From Cladocopium goreaui (taxonomy: Eukaryota > Sar > Dinophyceae > Suessiales > Symbiodiniaceae): DNA of 64,000 bases. Below, one piece after another: positions 25,301 to 36,400 of this stretch. Location of the stretch: assembly GCA_947184155.2 (NCBI GenBank), contig CAMXCT020006634.1:408475-472474 (forward strand), read 5' to 3'. Within the stretch, counting starts at the first letter, position 1. Each line of letters begins with the position of its first letter. The notes under the pieces were generated by a model that searched no databases, was not told where the DNA came from, and saw only the letters and a program-made list of their open reading frames with translations. A program made the position numbers and the translations under genes.

Positions 25301-27054
25301 CGCTGGCATGCCTCAAAGGGATGCAGCATTCTGGGAGACCAGCCATCGGTGCGTGTGTGTGTGTGTCCTAAAATTGAGGGTGACCCTCAAACTAGATTGC
25401 CAATTTTGGACGGCTCAGGGGTTCCCAAATATCGGGACAGTCTCAACCACTTCTATGGCTGTCCCCCATTTTAGGAAGTCCCAATTGTTGGGACATGCTT
25501 CAGAAGTGCTTTGTCAGTTGTCTCAGGTGCAGCTCCGATGCTGAGAAGTCTTGGAAGTCAGTAGGATAGTGTAAACCGATGATGTCCACTGCATCTGCAT
25601 ATTTCTTGTCGTTCAGCAATGTGTTGCAAATGTCCAGGCCACCATCTTTCACCACCAGCTTGGTTCCTAGAAAAGGACTGGCGGAAAGTCTTGAGAGACT
25701 GGCAAGATCCACAGATCTTCGAAAGCATGGAACTGTGAGTTCTTCCCCCTCTCCTTGAGGGAAAAAAGCTCAAGACATCAGTTCCATCAACTCCCCAGGC
25801 CACTCCTTCATGACCTCGTTGGTTTAGGGTCTTGCGCAGCACTTGCACCTTGTGGCTGATATCAGATGAATCATACAATGACTGACATTGCCGCCAGCGG
25901 GGAGTCTGGGAGGCTGACAAAGTTGCTATCAGATGCCTTTTCGTTCCAAATGCCCAAATAGTCTACATCAAGCCTCAGTCCACGCAATGGGCTTCTCATC
26001 GCCCAACTGCCGACCGACATTCCGTGACCCCCGAAATCCCCCGAACCGTCCAATTGCTGCCATGTGTCCCATATTCTGATTTTGCTCCGGCCACCCACTC
26101 CACCAAATACCGGGCTGTGAGCTCAGGAAATTTGAAGGGATCGCCACTGCTGTTGCCCACCCACGATGGGAAGGCCCAGGCCAAGCCGTAAAGTTTGATG
26201 TTCGGGTTTCTTTTCTTGGCCTCAACCCATGACAGATAAGAGAGAAACCAACATATTATTAACGTCCATATGGAAGTGCATTCTGCGTTGCAATGCACTG
26301 TTCTGCCCATGTCAAACCCATTGCACGTGCGCCTCTTTCATCAGCCACCATTCATAGCCAGTGTGGAGATTGACGGTGCTGCTGTCATGCATGTGGGATG
26401 ACTCAGTGCCATCTGTAGACTGCGAGTCACCACCAATCTCAACCTGCAAGAATGACTCCCCATGACACGTCCCCAAACCTTCAATGATTCAGAACTGCGC
26501 CTTGAGGATCTGCAAAGAAGCACCAAAATTGGGTTTGAAGAGGTAGTCCAGAATTTGCGAGCGCGATGGCTCGGCATAATTAGGCAGCAAGACCTTGGAT
26601 GTCAATTGCGATCTTAATCCTGAAGTTAAGGATCACTCATCAATGATCCACAGCTGACCTTCCCTTCAAGAACCCACGCTCCATTGGTTTCAAAGTCGCA
26701 CTCGTGGCACCTCCGCCGCTCAATCCGCCAATGCCATCAAAGGTGTTGCCCAGAAGGCTACGATCTACCGAAAGCCTCGGACTTGTGTCAAATGTCAAAT
26801 ATCCCCAAGAGGAAGAAAGTCACTTCTGGTTACATATGGGAGAAAAAACACATTGCATCGCAAAGGAATCAGATCGCCCTGACCCAAAAGTTTTGTTCAG
26901 ATTCAAGTATTCCTGTGCCTGAGTCCCTGCGCAATAGCGGGGACAGTCTGTGTCAATTTAGTGGTGGGACGTGGGAAATTGCCATTTCAACAAGACGCTG
27001 CGCCCACCCTACAGAGGCCGCGATAAAGCCCACAATGAGCGGCCACCGCAACAT
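19347..27054 (-). CDS. Galactocerebrosidase (GH59 galactosylceramidase), 27 exons, 886 aa
   Basis: Lysosomal or secreted enzyme family that hydrolyses the beta-galactosyl bond of galactosylceramide. Exons (minus): 27002-27054, 26700-26775, 26501-26593, 26333-26443, 26069-26220, 25919-25973, 25806-25848, 25536-25666, 25196-25311, 25004-25035, 24490-24592, 24223-24365, 23992-24044, 23762-23820, 23451-23678, 23117-23276, 22669-22795, 22404-22465, 22212-22280, 21931-21982, 21423-21482, 20701-20829, 20510-20574, 20267-20375, 19962-20006, 19730-19807, 19347-19603. The total is 2661 nt in frame. Residues 1-18 form a signal peptide. [29 protein letters not shown], the acid/base Glu173 in IWNE and the nucleophile Glu251 in WASEE mark the GH59 barrel. 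EPWSGHYEV and [12 protein letters not shown] continue the core, and FADQIGAFE starts the lectin-like domain. A Cys-rich module (about residues 560-622) interrupts that domain, which resumes with [12 protein letters not shown] and ends with FAAIGANEW. Residues from about 725 form a ricin-like tail ([31 protein letters not shown]). Donors: 10 GT, 9 GC, 7 GA. The last exon may hide an in-frame intron. Confidence 0.92.
22212..22720 (-). other. Exons encoding the Cys-rich module inserted in the GH59 lectin domain
   Basis: The 3' part of exon 22669-22795 ([13 protein letters not shown]), exon 22404-22465 ([15 protein letters not shown]) and exon 22212-22280 ([16 protein letters not shown]) together give the spacing CNGL-x11-C-x3-CC-x5-C-x8-11-CWLG. 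This resembles small PAN/apple-like or similar disulphide modules found in algal and bacterial glycosidases. Animal GALC as I remember it runs directly across this point, so the module looks like an intron-delimited insertion. The assignment to PAN-like is inference. Confidence 0.6.
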
Positions 27055-27289
27055 GGCTGGACCTAGGCCTTCAACAGCCCCCTAGCGCTTGTGCTATGCG
27101 GCTGCGGGCTGAGTTCATCCAAACCGAGAGCTACAGAGCGCAATGCGGATCCAATCAGTTCACGTCAATTGATGCCACTACACAGCGGATTGGGCAAAGA
27201 ATGCGAACAACCATGTTGTTTGAAAAATGCATCCTGGAATGTAAAAAACAGCACACTGTATGGTTGTTGCAATCATACCTATGCATATC

Positions 27290-27354
27290 TGTGTGTGTGT
27301 ATGTGTGTATGTGTGTGTATGTATGTATGTATGTCTGCATGCATGCATGCATGC

Positions 27355-27385
<31 letters not shown>

Positions 27386-27530
27386 TGTATGTATGTATGT
27401 GTGTATGTGTGTATGTGTGTATGTGTGTATGTGTGTATGTATGTATGCATGTATGCATGTATGCATGTATGCATGTATGCATGTATGCATGTATGTATGT
27501 ATGCATGTATGTATGTATGTATGTACATCC
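27290..27530. repeat. (GTAT)n / (GTGTAT)n / (GCAT)n microsatellite
   Basis: Long tetranucleotide tract with GTGT and GCAT variants, followed by AT-rich (ATTATT) sequence to about 27680. ORFs of alternating YVCM or THIH residues across it are artefacts. Confidence 0.97.
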
Positions 27531-27737
27531 GTTTAAGTATTTACAGTGTATATATATATATATTATCATTATTAGTTATTTTTTATTTATTACTATTGTT
27601 ATTTATTATTATTATTGATTAGCATTATTATTATAAATTATTACTACTATTATTATTGTTTATATTATCATGATTTTTAACATTCTCAAAGGAAGTTGTG
27701 AAGCAATCTTCCGAGTTACGGAAAACTTTTACCTGTA

Positions 27738-27975
27738 ACAATACACTCAATGAAGGGTGGTGTGAGACTTGACATCACATAAGAATACACTCAATGAAGG
27801 TTGGTGTGAGACTGTGGTGTGAGACTGTGGTGTGAGACTTGACATCACATAACAATACGCTCAATGAAGGGTGGTGTGAGACTGTGGTGTGAGATTTGAC
27901 TTCACATAAGAATACACTCAATGAAGGGCGGTGTGAGACTGTGGTGTGAGACTTGACATCGCATACTGTAACAAT
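27738..27975. repeat. About 60-bp minisatellite
   Basis: Four units built from ACACTCAATGAAGGGTGGTG, GTGAGACTGTGGTGTGAGAC and TTGACATCACATAAGAA words, with internal copy-number variation of the GTGTGAGACTGTG segment. Confidence 0.9.
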
Positions 27976-29390
27976 ACGCTCGTGTAATGGCTGCATGATT
28001 GTCGCCATGTGCGTAGATACATGCAGCATGCAGGTTTGCTACGTGATACTGCGAAACTGTACTGGCTGCATGAATGTTGCATGGGCTTTGTTTTGGGGAG
28101 GAAGCCGGAGCACGAAACCGTCCGTTTTTCTGTGTAAAGTGGCTGCAGCCGGCCATGCAAGGTATCTCGTGTGTGCGGCAGTTGCGGCTGCGGTCGTTCA
28201 TGCGCGAATTGTTTCCTCCTCTGTGTTCTGCAACGAGTGGTTGTTCCTGTGTGTTAGTTCTATTCGTTTCTTGAATCTCTGGTTGCGGATCGCATTGGAA
28301 TGGCTGCATGACTGGTGTCATGCTCTGTTGCCATGTGCGTAGATACATGCGGGTTAGCCACGTGATGCTGCGAAACGCATTGTACTGGGTGAATGAATGT
28401 TGCATGGGGCTGGTTTTGGGGAGGAAGCCGGAGGACGAAACCGTCCGTTTTTCTGTGTAAAGTGGCTGCAGCCGGCGATGCAAGGTACCTGCCTCGTGTG
28501 TGCGGCGGTTGCGGCTGCGGTCGTTTCATGCGTGAATTGGTTCCTCCTCTGTGTTCTGCAACGAGTAGTTGTTCCTGTGTGCGTAGTTCTATGCGTTTCT
28601 TGAATCTCTGGTTGCGGATCACATTGGAATGGCTGCATGATTGTTGTCATGCTCTGTCGCCACGTGCGTAGAAAGATGCGGGTTAGCCACGTGATGCTGC
28701 AAAACGCAATGTACTGGCTGCATGAATGCATGGGGCTGGTTTTGGGGAGGAAGCCGGAGCACGAAACCGTCCGTTTTTCCGTGTAAAGTGGCTTCGGCCG
28801 GCGATGAATGGTACCTCGTGTGTGCGGCGGTTGCGGCTGCGGTCGTTTCATGCGCGAATTGTTTCCTCCTCTGTGTTCTGCAACAAGTGGTTGTTCCTGT
28901 GTGCGTAGTTCTGTGCGGATGCGGGTTAGCCAAGCCGTGCTGCAAAATGCATTGTGTTGGCTGCATAAACGTTGCATGGGGCTGGTTTTGGGGAGGAAGC
29001 CGGCGCACGAAACCGTCCGTTTTTCCGTGTAAAGTGGCTTCGGCCGGCAATGAATGGTACCTCGTGTGTGCGGCGGTTGCGGCTGCGGTCGTTTCATGCG
29101 CGAATTGTTTCCTCCTCTGTGTTCTGCAACAAGTGGTTGTTCCTGTGTGCGTAGTTCTGTGCGGATGCGGGTTAGCCAAGTCGTGCTGCAAAATGCATTG
29201 TGTTGGCTGCATAAACGTTGCATGGGGCTGGTTTTGGGGAGGAAGCCGGCGCACGAAACCGTCCGTTTTTCCATGTAAAGTGGCTGCAGCCGGCGATGCA
29301 AGGTACCTCGTTTGTGCGGCGGTTGTGGCTGCGGTCGTTTCATGCGCGAATTGGTTCCTCCGCTGTGTTCTGCAACGAGTACTTGGATGG
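27976..29390. repeat. Satellite with two unit lengths (about 325 and 246 bp)
   Basis: The anchor word GAAGCCGG occurs at 28101, 28424, 28750, 28996 and 29242, giving spacings of 323, 326, 246 and 246 bp. Long units carry an extra segment of about 78 bp around TTGAATCTCTGGTTGCGGAT. Because 246 is divisible by three, ORFs run through the short units on both strands (to 237 codons plus, 329 codons minus). Confidence 0.92.
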
Positions 29391-30359
29391 GCGGCCTGGT
29401 TGTTAAGTAGTTGGGCTGGTTGGAAGACTTGTTAAACGTGGATGGGATACTTATTTTTGATGTTTATATAAGTTAGTTTTGGCGTAGTTAAAACCATTTA
29501 GTTAACTATGTTGGCAGGTTTGTTAAGTAGACCGGGCCTACTTGTTATCTACTTGTTAAATCGTTTGGCATACTTATAAGTGGCGCCTTAACCATTCTTA
29601 AGTAGGCCCCGGCGGACTTACTAAGTAGGCCCTGGCCGACTTATCACTAGCTTCCAATCCACTTGCTAAGTATGCCAAGTATACCCACTGGACCGAAGAA
29701 AAAACAAATATGCATGGCCATAGACTCGTGGTGGCTGTTCGGTGAATAATACATTCACTTTGTGGCAGCCTGGTAAAATATATGAATGTTAAAGGGAAAG
29801 GCTATGAACCACGGTTATTTTTACGCAATGCGCTTCAAAAAGAACGATGATAGATGCAAAGAATTCCCATGAGCCATATGTGGAAGGACTGGCACGCAGT
29901 CCGCTTTTGCACTTCCAAAAAGGGTGCAAGCATGCCGCTTGCAGGTGCTCGGCAATCAGCTGCAGCCTGATGCAGTTGAAAAAATGATGCTTGCGAGCTT
30001 TACCCAGCAAACTTGGTCATTGCGCCTCAAACTATGCTCAGTATAAATCCATTCGGCCAATTTCTTGTGTGTGTTTACCACACAACGCGATAATACAATA
30101 CATGCAATGTCTTGTCGCCAAGACTTTTTTGTAGAGCTTCTATTCAAGTTATTTTGAAGTTGAATGTAGCTACACGCACTGGCTTCTGACGACAATGTCT
30201 TTCCATATGTTTTCCTCAAATTTCAATAGCGCAGTTGATTTTTTCAATCGGCATGCATGCTGTTGTCAGCAAATCTAAATGTACATACATATATATAGAT
30301 CCGACAGCTAGCCTGCATGGCATGCTGTTGAAATCAACATGAAATGTTCCGAAATTCAT
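29391..30359. other. Degenerate TTAAGTAGGCC-type repeats, then no gene
   Basis: 29391-29700 contains many diverged ACTTGTTAAGTAGGCC-like words. 29700-30359 shows no convincing coding exon; a short TA tract lies near 30285. Confidence 0.5.
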
Positions 30360-32348
30360 TCAAGCAAACAAAGATGATGGCGCCACGAGGTAAAGATCGT
30401 CTTGAGGTGTCCAAGCACAAGCATCAACAATGCATGTAACAGGAAGAATGGATGTTTGCTCCCTGTCATCTCTGCTAAATCTGTTGTGCCCACGAGATGT
30501 CCAGTGTTCGATGCATACCCAGCATTCGGCAGAATCCTTCAAGCCAACAAAAAATTTGACTCGGCCCACACATGGTTCTTCGTCAATTTTCAGGAAAACA
30601 ACATCATCAGCTGAGCAAACAGAACCAGGGTGAAAGCATGCTGTGTTTGAAACTTCGAAATCACCATCCACATCTATCAAAGCTCTGAAATACACCTGTG
30701 CATGAAGTGTGCACTCTGCTGCATCAAGTATACCGACAGAAAACGACTCTACAGAAGAGGAATCAAGCTCACTCAGTTGCAAGTGCAACGCATCGACCAC
30801 GATACTCTTCTCAAAGCCTGCATGAGTGTTCGGGTTTTGCGACGCGTATCGTTTTATTTCACGATGGCGTCTCTCATGCGTCCAACACGAACACAAGGTT
30901 TTGTGAAAACTGTAGAGCCTTGCAAGATGAAGTGAATAGTGGTGCTTGGGCAGCCAGCGCTCTGTGCCATAAGCTTTTTGATATGCCGTCAGGTGTCCAG
31001 CCACAGCTTCGTGCAATGTGCTCGCCTTTGTGTGCCCTCGTTTGAGGGATTGCAGCAGGTCAAGCACACGACATATTTTGACAAATGAGTCAATGTGGTC
31101 TTCAATGCCTCTACATTGACCAGACCGCAGAAAACGTATCAGGATGCATCGTAGGACTGTGTAGACCGAAAGGGCTTCTGAAGCAGAGCACTTAACGCTG
31201 TCGCCCTCTTGTTTCTTGGCGAAGATCTTTTGCCCACTGACGGACCGCGAGGAGATCCGCTCTGGCCAGTGCCATGCCTGCAGCTCTCGGTGCAACATCG
31301 CTTGCGTGATTCCAACACGCTGCAGTTCGGTTAGGAGCTGCATGACTTCCAGCTGCCATATTCCGGATGCCACATAAACATGCATCCAGTCGAACATGAT
31401 GGACGATGCCGCACCGATCTGGAGCCTTGACAAAAGCAGGCCATTCTGGTTCAGATTCCAGCCGGCTTCCTGTTCCTTTTTTTGGAATCGAGTCTTTGGC
31501 AAAGTTGCTTTCCAGCGGCTCAGTTCGCGCAACGTTTCCATGACGCTTTCGTCGGTGTTTGGTCGGAACAGATCCAGGTTCAGGCACGTGCTCGGCTGGA
31601 GGTACCCACGTGTATCATGACTGTGAAGCTGAGACTTGTGGTCACAAATGTTCGCACATAGAGCACAAAAAAAAGTCCCAGCAGCTCCTTTGCAATCCAG
31701 AGTCTCTTTCAATGCCGCTTCGTCCCCCAACAGAATGCTTACACGGCCAAAGATTGTGGCCTTTGAGCCATCAAAAAAATCTAAAATGATGCCACTGCGC
31801 AAGTCATATGGCTCCATAAACATTTGCATGGAGATTTTCATGAATTGCGACATTTTGCCTGGAAGCTCCTTCACAACATCACTACGGCAAATGCTGAGAA
31901 TGAACCAAAGCCTTTCGTTGGAGAGATTGGTCAAGCCAAAACATTCAAGAGACCAGTAACACACTTGGATCTTTCTAGCGTTTTGATGACGAAGTTGATT
32001 GCCCGGTGTCACTTCGTCAGAATAGACGATGACCTTGATGGGGTGGTCTCTGGTGCATGGCTTTCGTGAAAGTATCTCCTTGAAAAATTTGCTAAATTCC
32101 AAGCATGATCGAGATATGTGGTACAGCATGGCAACGGGTTGCACCATCCAGATTTTGGTGCCTGCGATGTTCTTCTCCACTAAGATGTCACCATATGGGG
32201 TAACATGAGAGATGTCTGCCTGTCGCTTTCTCTTCACTGTCCGCCGAGTACCGCCCTTGATACCTAGTTCTTCACATAAATCTTCAAGAGCAGCTGCAGA
32301 CACAAACTTCTTCAATCCCAGTCGGTGCGTCTGTGTCCGGCCATGCAT
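30360..32348 (-). CDS. Intact transposase-like ORF, 662 aa
   Basis: Single uninterrupted ORF from an ATG preceded in frame by a TGA. Visible features in order: a KRKR basic stretch (about residue 40), an acidic VIVYSDEVTPGN segment (about 106), a Cys cluster in LDCKGAAGTFFCALC (about 220), an acidic FDWMHVY motif (about 325), WLPKHHYSLHL (about 475) and ERRHREIKRYA (about 500). The spacing of Asp-containing blocks, the CxxC and the HR/KR box recall CACTA (Tnp2) or KDZ-type DDE transposases, but the fit is by eye. No terminal repeats were identified. It could also be a domesticated host gene. The intron-free, intact frame beside intron-rich genes suggests recent arrival or an origin by retroposition. 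Confidence 0.6.
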   Translation of the reverse strand: MHGRTQTHRLGLKKFVSAAALEDLCEELGIKGGTRRTVKRKRQADISHVTPYGDILVEKNIAGTKIWMVQPVAMLYHISRSCLEFSKFFKEILSRKPCTRDHPIKVIVYSDEVTPGNQLRHQNARKIQVCYWSLECFGLTNLSNERLWFILSICRSDVVKELPGKMSQFMKISMQMFMEPYDLRSGIILDFFDGSKATIFGRVSILLGDEAALKETLDCKGAAGTFFCALCANICDHKSQLHSHDTRGYLQPSTCLNLDLFRPNTDESVMETLRELSRWKATLPKTRFQKKEQEAGWNLNQNGLLLSRLQIGAASSIMFDWMHVYVASGIWQLEVMQLLTELQRVGITQAMLHRELQAWHWPERISSRSVSGQKIFAKKQEGDSVKCSASEALSVYTVLRCILIRFLRSGQCRGIEDHIDSFVKICRVLDLLQSLKRGHTKASTLHEAVAGHLTAYQKAYGTERWLPKHHYSLHLARLYSFHKTLCSCWTHERRHREIKRYASQNPNTHAGFEKSIVVDALHLQLSELDSSSVESFSVGILDAAECTLHAQVYFRALIDVDGDFEVSNTACFHPGSVCSADDVVFLKIDEEPCVGRVKFFVGLKDSAECWVCIEHWTSRGHNRFSRDDREQTSILPVTCIVDACAWTPQDDLYLVAPSSLFA

Positions 32349-32799
32349 AGCATCATCAAGATGACACCCAAATCAGATTGCTGCCCTGCATCAGCATCAC
32401 ACACAAACCATGTGGAACGCGAGGATTCTGCAAGAACAGCGTCTAGTTGGCATGAGATCGACATGCAATCTTTGCATGAATGCCGTGCATGGAAAATAAA
32501 GTTTCACTATCTGTTTTTTTCTGTCATTTATATCTCATGCATAAATAGAACAGGTAAAAACTATATATATATATATGTACATACATACCACGGAAAATAT
32601 AGTGGCAACATGGGTTGCAATGCCTGATGTTCTTTTGTCCAGAAAAGCTTGCGAGCAAACACCCAGCAAGCATCATGCCAAATTCTTCACCCGACAGCTG
32701 AAAACGATGCCAGGCGTGAAATTTAGACTGCGAATGGATTGCACGACTGCGTGCCAAAATCATGCAACTGAATACAATGGTGAATGCGTATATAATCTT

Positions 32800-32945
32800 A
32801 AAGTGGAAGATGTCATCCAGCAGCAGGAGCATCTCTCCCATCCACGCGCCTCGCTTGACTGCAGGAGCACCTGCAGCAAGGAGGATTCGAGAGCATGAAC
32901 CACATGGACACTCTAAAGTAAAACACGGGATGAATTTCAAGACAA
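32800..32945 (-). other. Exon-like segment upstream of the transposase-like ORF
   Basis: A minus-strand frame encodes a Cys cluster (ECPCGSCSRILLAAGAPAV) followed by a hydrophobic helix. It could be a 5' exon of the 30360-32348 gene. No phase-checked partner was found. Confidence 0.3.
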
Positions 32946-33466
32946 CGACCTCAAGCATCGCTCTATATAGCTCATGCCAAATGTTTTTTTGGCTAGCAAG
33001 TTGTTCCGGTCGCACAGGCTTGTTTACGACGAATTTCTGCATGTATAGCCAACAGAATCAGCCGAATATATATACAGCTGTGATTTTCAAAAGTTTGCTA
33101 CAACATGCGGTGTTTCATCCACTGTGCATGCAGTGCCAGCCGCGGACGTTGGTGCATGGTGCCAGCTGCGGACGTTGGTATAGGTGCACCTAGTTTCATC
33201 CATTCAGGGTCCAGCCAGTCACGTTGGCGACGATCTTCTTCTTGTTACTGACCCATCCCTTCTCCTGCATGTGCATCACCCACCACCTCAGTTCAATTGT
33301 TCCAATGTATATATTTTTGTATAATCCTCATGTATGTTGGACTAGCATCACATATCTGGAAGATATATATATATATGTATGTATTCATCAGCATCATATA
33401 CTTGGTACAAAAAATGCAATATATCTCTGAATGCTGGCATGCAACTGCATGCATGGGTAATAAATC

Positions 33467-36400
33467 TCAGTCCAGGCACTCGCGCCATCCCAAAGCTGGC
33501 TTGCAGTGGAAGCTGCGGTTGTAGCCCACCATATCCACATACTCCTGGTATGCCTCATCCATGTCCTCATTCCATTTCGCTGCCAACTCTGGGCGGACTC
33601 GCATTGCCTTCATCGGCTTCATGGCCTTCATGGCCTTCATGGCTTTCATGGCCTTCATGGCCTTCATGTTGATCCAATTTTCACCTACAAAATGCAGATG
33701 AGGGATCTCGGACCCAAGAAAAGAACTTGAATCTGTTACCCCATGTGAAGGGCCACAGGCCCACAAAATTGTTGCCAAAAGATCATGCTGGAAAAGCGCA
33801 TGAATGCAATCTGCCCCGGATTCAACAAAAGATCCAAGCCAGACAAGCTATACAAAAGAATCACAAGGATCAAATTCGAGAAGAAATGCGCACAGCCAAG
33901 GACAAAGCATCCACAAAACGGACACAGTGCCGATGCACGCCAAAACTGAGAGCCAACGAAAAAATTACTGATCATGTTCATTGGCAGCTCCCAAAACAGC
34001 CGCCATGCAAGCACAAATGTCTACCCACTTTGACTGTAGAAAAGCTGACAAACCCAGAGTGGGGATGCCACAAATTGATGCGACAGAGTCGCTTGCAGCA
34101 AGCTGGGCGCAAATCACAGGGGCATGCTCACCCAAGCAGGAAGACCTGACATAATCCCAACGCGGACATTGCCACCAACGATGAATCTCGGTTTCAACAC
34201 CAAGGCGACAAAACGGACAAGTAGCAGACACAGTACCGCGAGAAGACCGGTTCAGACGATCAGCAGTGAGAGTGGCACCTTGCATAATACAACGAATACT
34301 GCATGCAACCTCATCGGAACCCAGAACACGACGCAACAGAGCCCGATCAACATGTTCCAAATTGCGCATGTCACGTCTGCGCCGACTAGCAGTCTGAAAA
34401 CACACATGGCGCATGGCATCGCGCAAAGCATGCAAGCATGAAAGGCTATGTTGATGCAGTTCCCTCTTATGAAGCAAACGTGTGCTTGCAAAAGTTTTCA
34501 TCACATCAGCCATATCAGAGGCCTGGGCGAAGGATTGACACATAACTCTGCGGCGACATTCCATGGTCTTGCAGACTAGATGAAACATTTGTCCGCTTTG
34601 AGACGCCAGTTGATTCCAAGCAACCCACCTCCACCCAAAAGCCTGAAGGGCCTGTTGAAGCCGAACATAAAAGGAATCAGCAGGAGGACAAGTCATTTCA
34701 GAACATAAATGGAAATGGGACTGCAAAAGCTGTTGATATTCCAAATTGGTATTTGCCAGCCGAAACAACAACGCAACCTGTTCATGAAGCAGCGCATGAG
34801 GAATAGAGGACCGATGAATAGGACTGAGAAGAGCAAGACTAACTTCTAAGCACCTACGGGTATTGGTGCGACCACCAGAGAGCACATTGACAAGGATGCG
34901 CTGTGTGCGAGCATCAACCGCACTCAGAGGATCCCAAGCGATAGCAGAGTAAGTGAGCATATTCATCAAAGCCCCAATATCTCTAGATCGAGGTTCATAC
35001 CCGACTGACAAACACTTGAACCGTTTGGCAATGGTTAAGAACTTGTCCAACAACGCAGTCCAGTGAGCAGAAGAGCCAACGCAGAGAGCGCCGAGATCAA
35101 AATGCCCACCCAATATTTCCAAAATAGTGAGACGCCCCAAGTTGACGCCTCCAATTTGAAAATGAGCCGCGCTCACGGCATCATTGCCTGGACAAGTACT
35201 GGCCCACTTGCACTTACCGATGTTCAAGGTGACATGCTGGTCCTGAAGCCAACTAACAAAGAAATCATGCGCAGCGTGAAGCTGAGACAGATGATGCGAA
35301 GACAACAGGACATCATCAGCATAAAGCGAGATAGAAACCTCAGGAAAACGACGAGCCAACTCACGAATAGGACAGCAGAGAAACGCAGACAAACACGCCG
35401 GAGCGCTAGGGTCCCCTTGAAACAGGCCGTTAGTACTGGAGAAGGACGCGTCAGAGAAACGACCTTGGAGTTTCCAAATACGACGAAGACCAGACCACAG
35501 ACTGTGAAGAGCACTAGCACACGCAGGTTGCACGCCGCATTCAACCAAGCTGTCACGCACTTTGCGCCAAGGAAGCGAGTCGAAACACTTGTGCATGTCA
35601 TAGGAAACCAAATAAACATGACAACCAGACAAGGAAGCATTTTGACAACGAAGATACGTGGAGGCCATAGCAGCTTGGGCAGACTCACCAGTGCGAAAGC
35701 CATGAGAGCACGATGGCAGAGAACACTCCAAAACAGCATGCAGACGTTGCGCAACGACACCAGACCAAGCACGGTAAACCACAGAAGCCACAGAGATCGG
35801 ACGCAAACCAGCAGGATCAGTCAGAAAGTCAACAGAAGCTTTCTTGGGAATCAAAGTAGTCACAACCGTGCGCAAACAAGGATGCCAAGTGCCAGAAGCA
35901 GCCATGCCATACAAAACCTGAGCCAAGAGATCCCAGAAACAGGCGGGCAAGGCAAGCAACTCACACCGACGCCAACCGTCAGCACCACAAGCGGAGTGAG
36001 CCGCAATTTTGTCAACAGCAGACCGAAGATCAGAACCAGACATGCGAAGCATATCAAGCTGGTGCAACGTACTTTTGAGAGAGCTAGACAAGGCAGGCTC
36101 AGCAAAACCATTTTCGGTGAAGTTTGATGGGCAAGAAGGGGCTGCATCCGGGCGTCGAGCCAAGATCGGTTGCCAGATCTCTTCAACCTTTCGAAAGCAA
36201 GCAACGGTATCGTGAATGTTTTGCCAGGAGGTGTATTTGGCCTTAGCCCATTTGAATCTTTCAGCCTGCGACATTTGCATGCGAGTGCGCCAGGCCGACA
36301 AAACTTCATCGCGACGTTGTTTATTGCGCCGATCAATCGTGCGCCGCAACCAATCAAGTTGAGTTTGGACTTCAACCTTGCCAGGGAGTTGGCTCGGGAG

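Noticed and set aside
27091..27622. ORFs of up to 175 codons across the GTAT tract
   Set aside because: Translated microsatellite with no unique protein sequence.
28354..29435. Long ORFs on both strands in the 246/325-bp satellite
   Set aside because: Reading frames are maintained by the unit length; there is no start context, no family, and both strands are equally open.
35063..36127. 354-codon plus-strand ORF and other plus ORFs at 34-41 kb
   Set aside because: They lie antisense to the retroelement RT and endonuclease domains, which have clear motifs; these are shadow ORFs.
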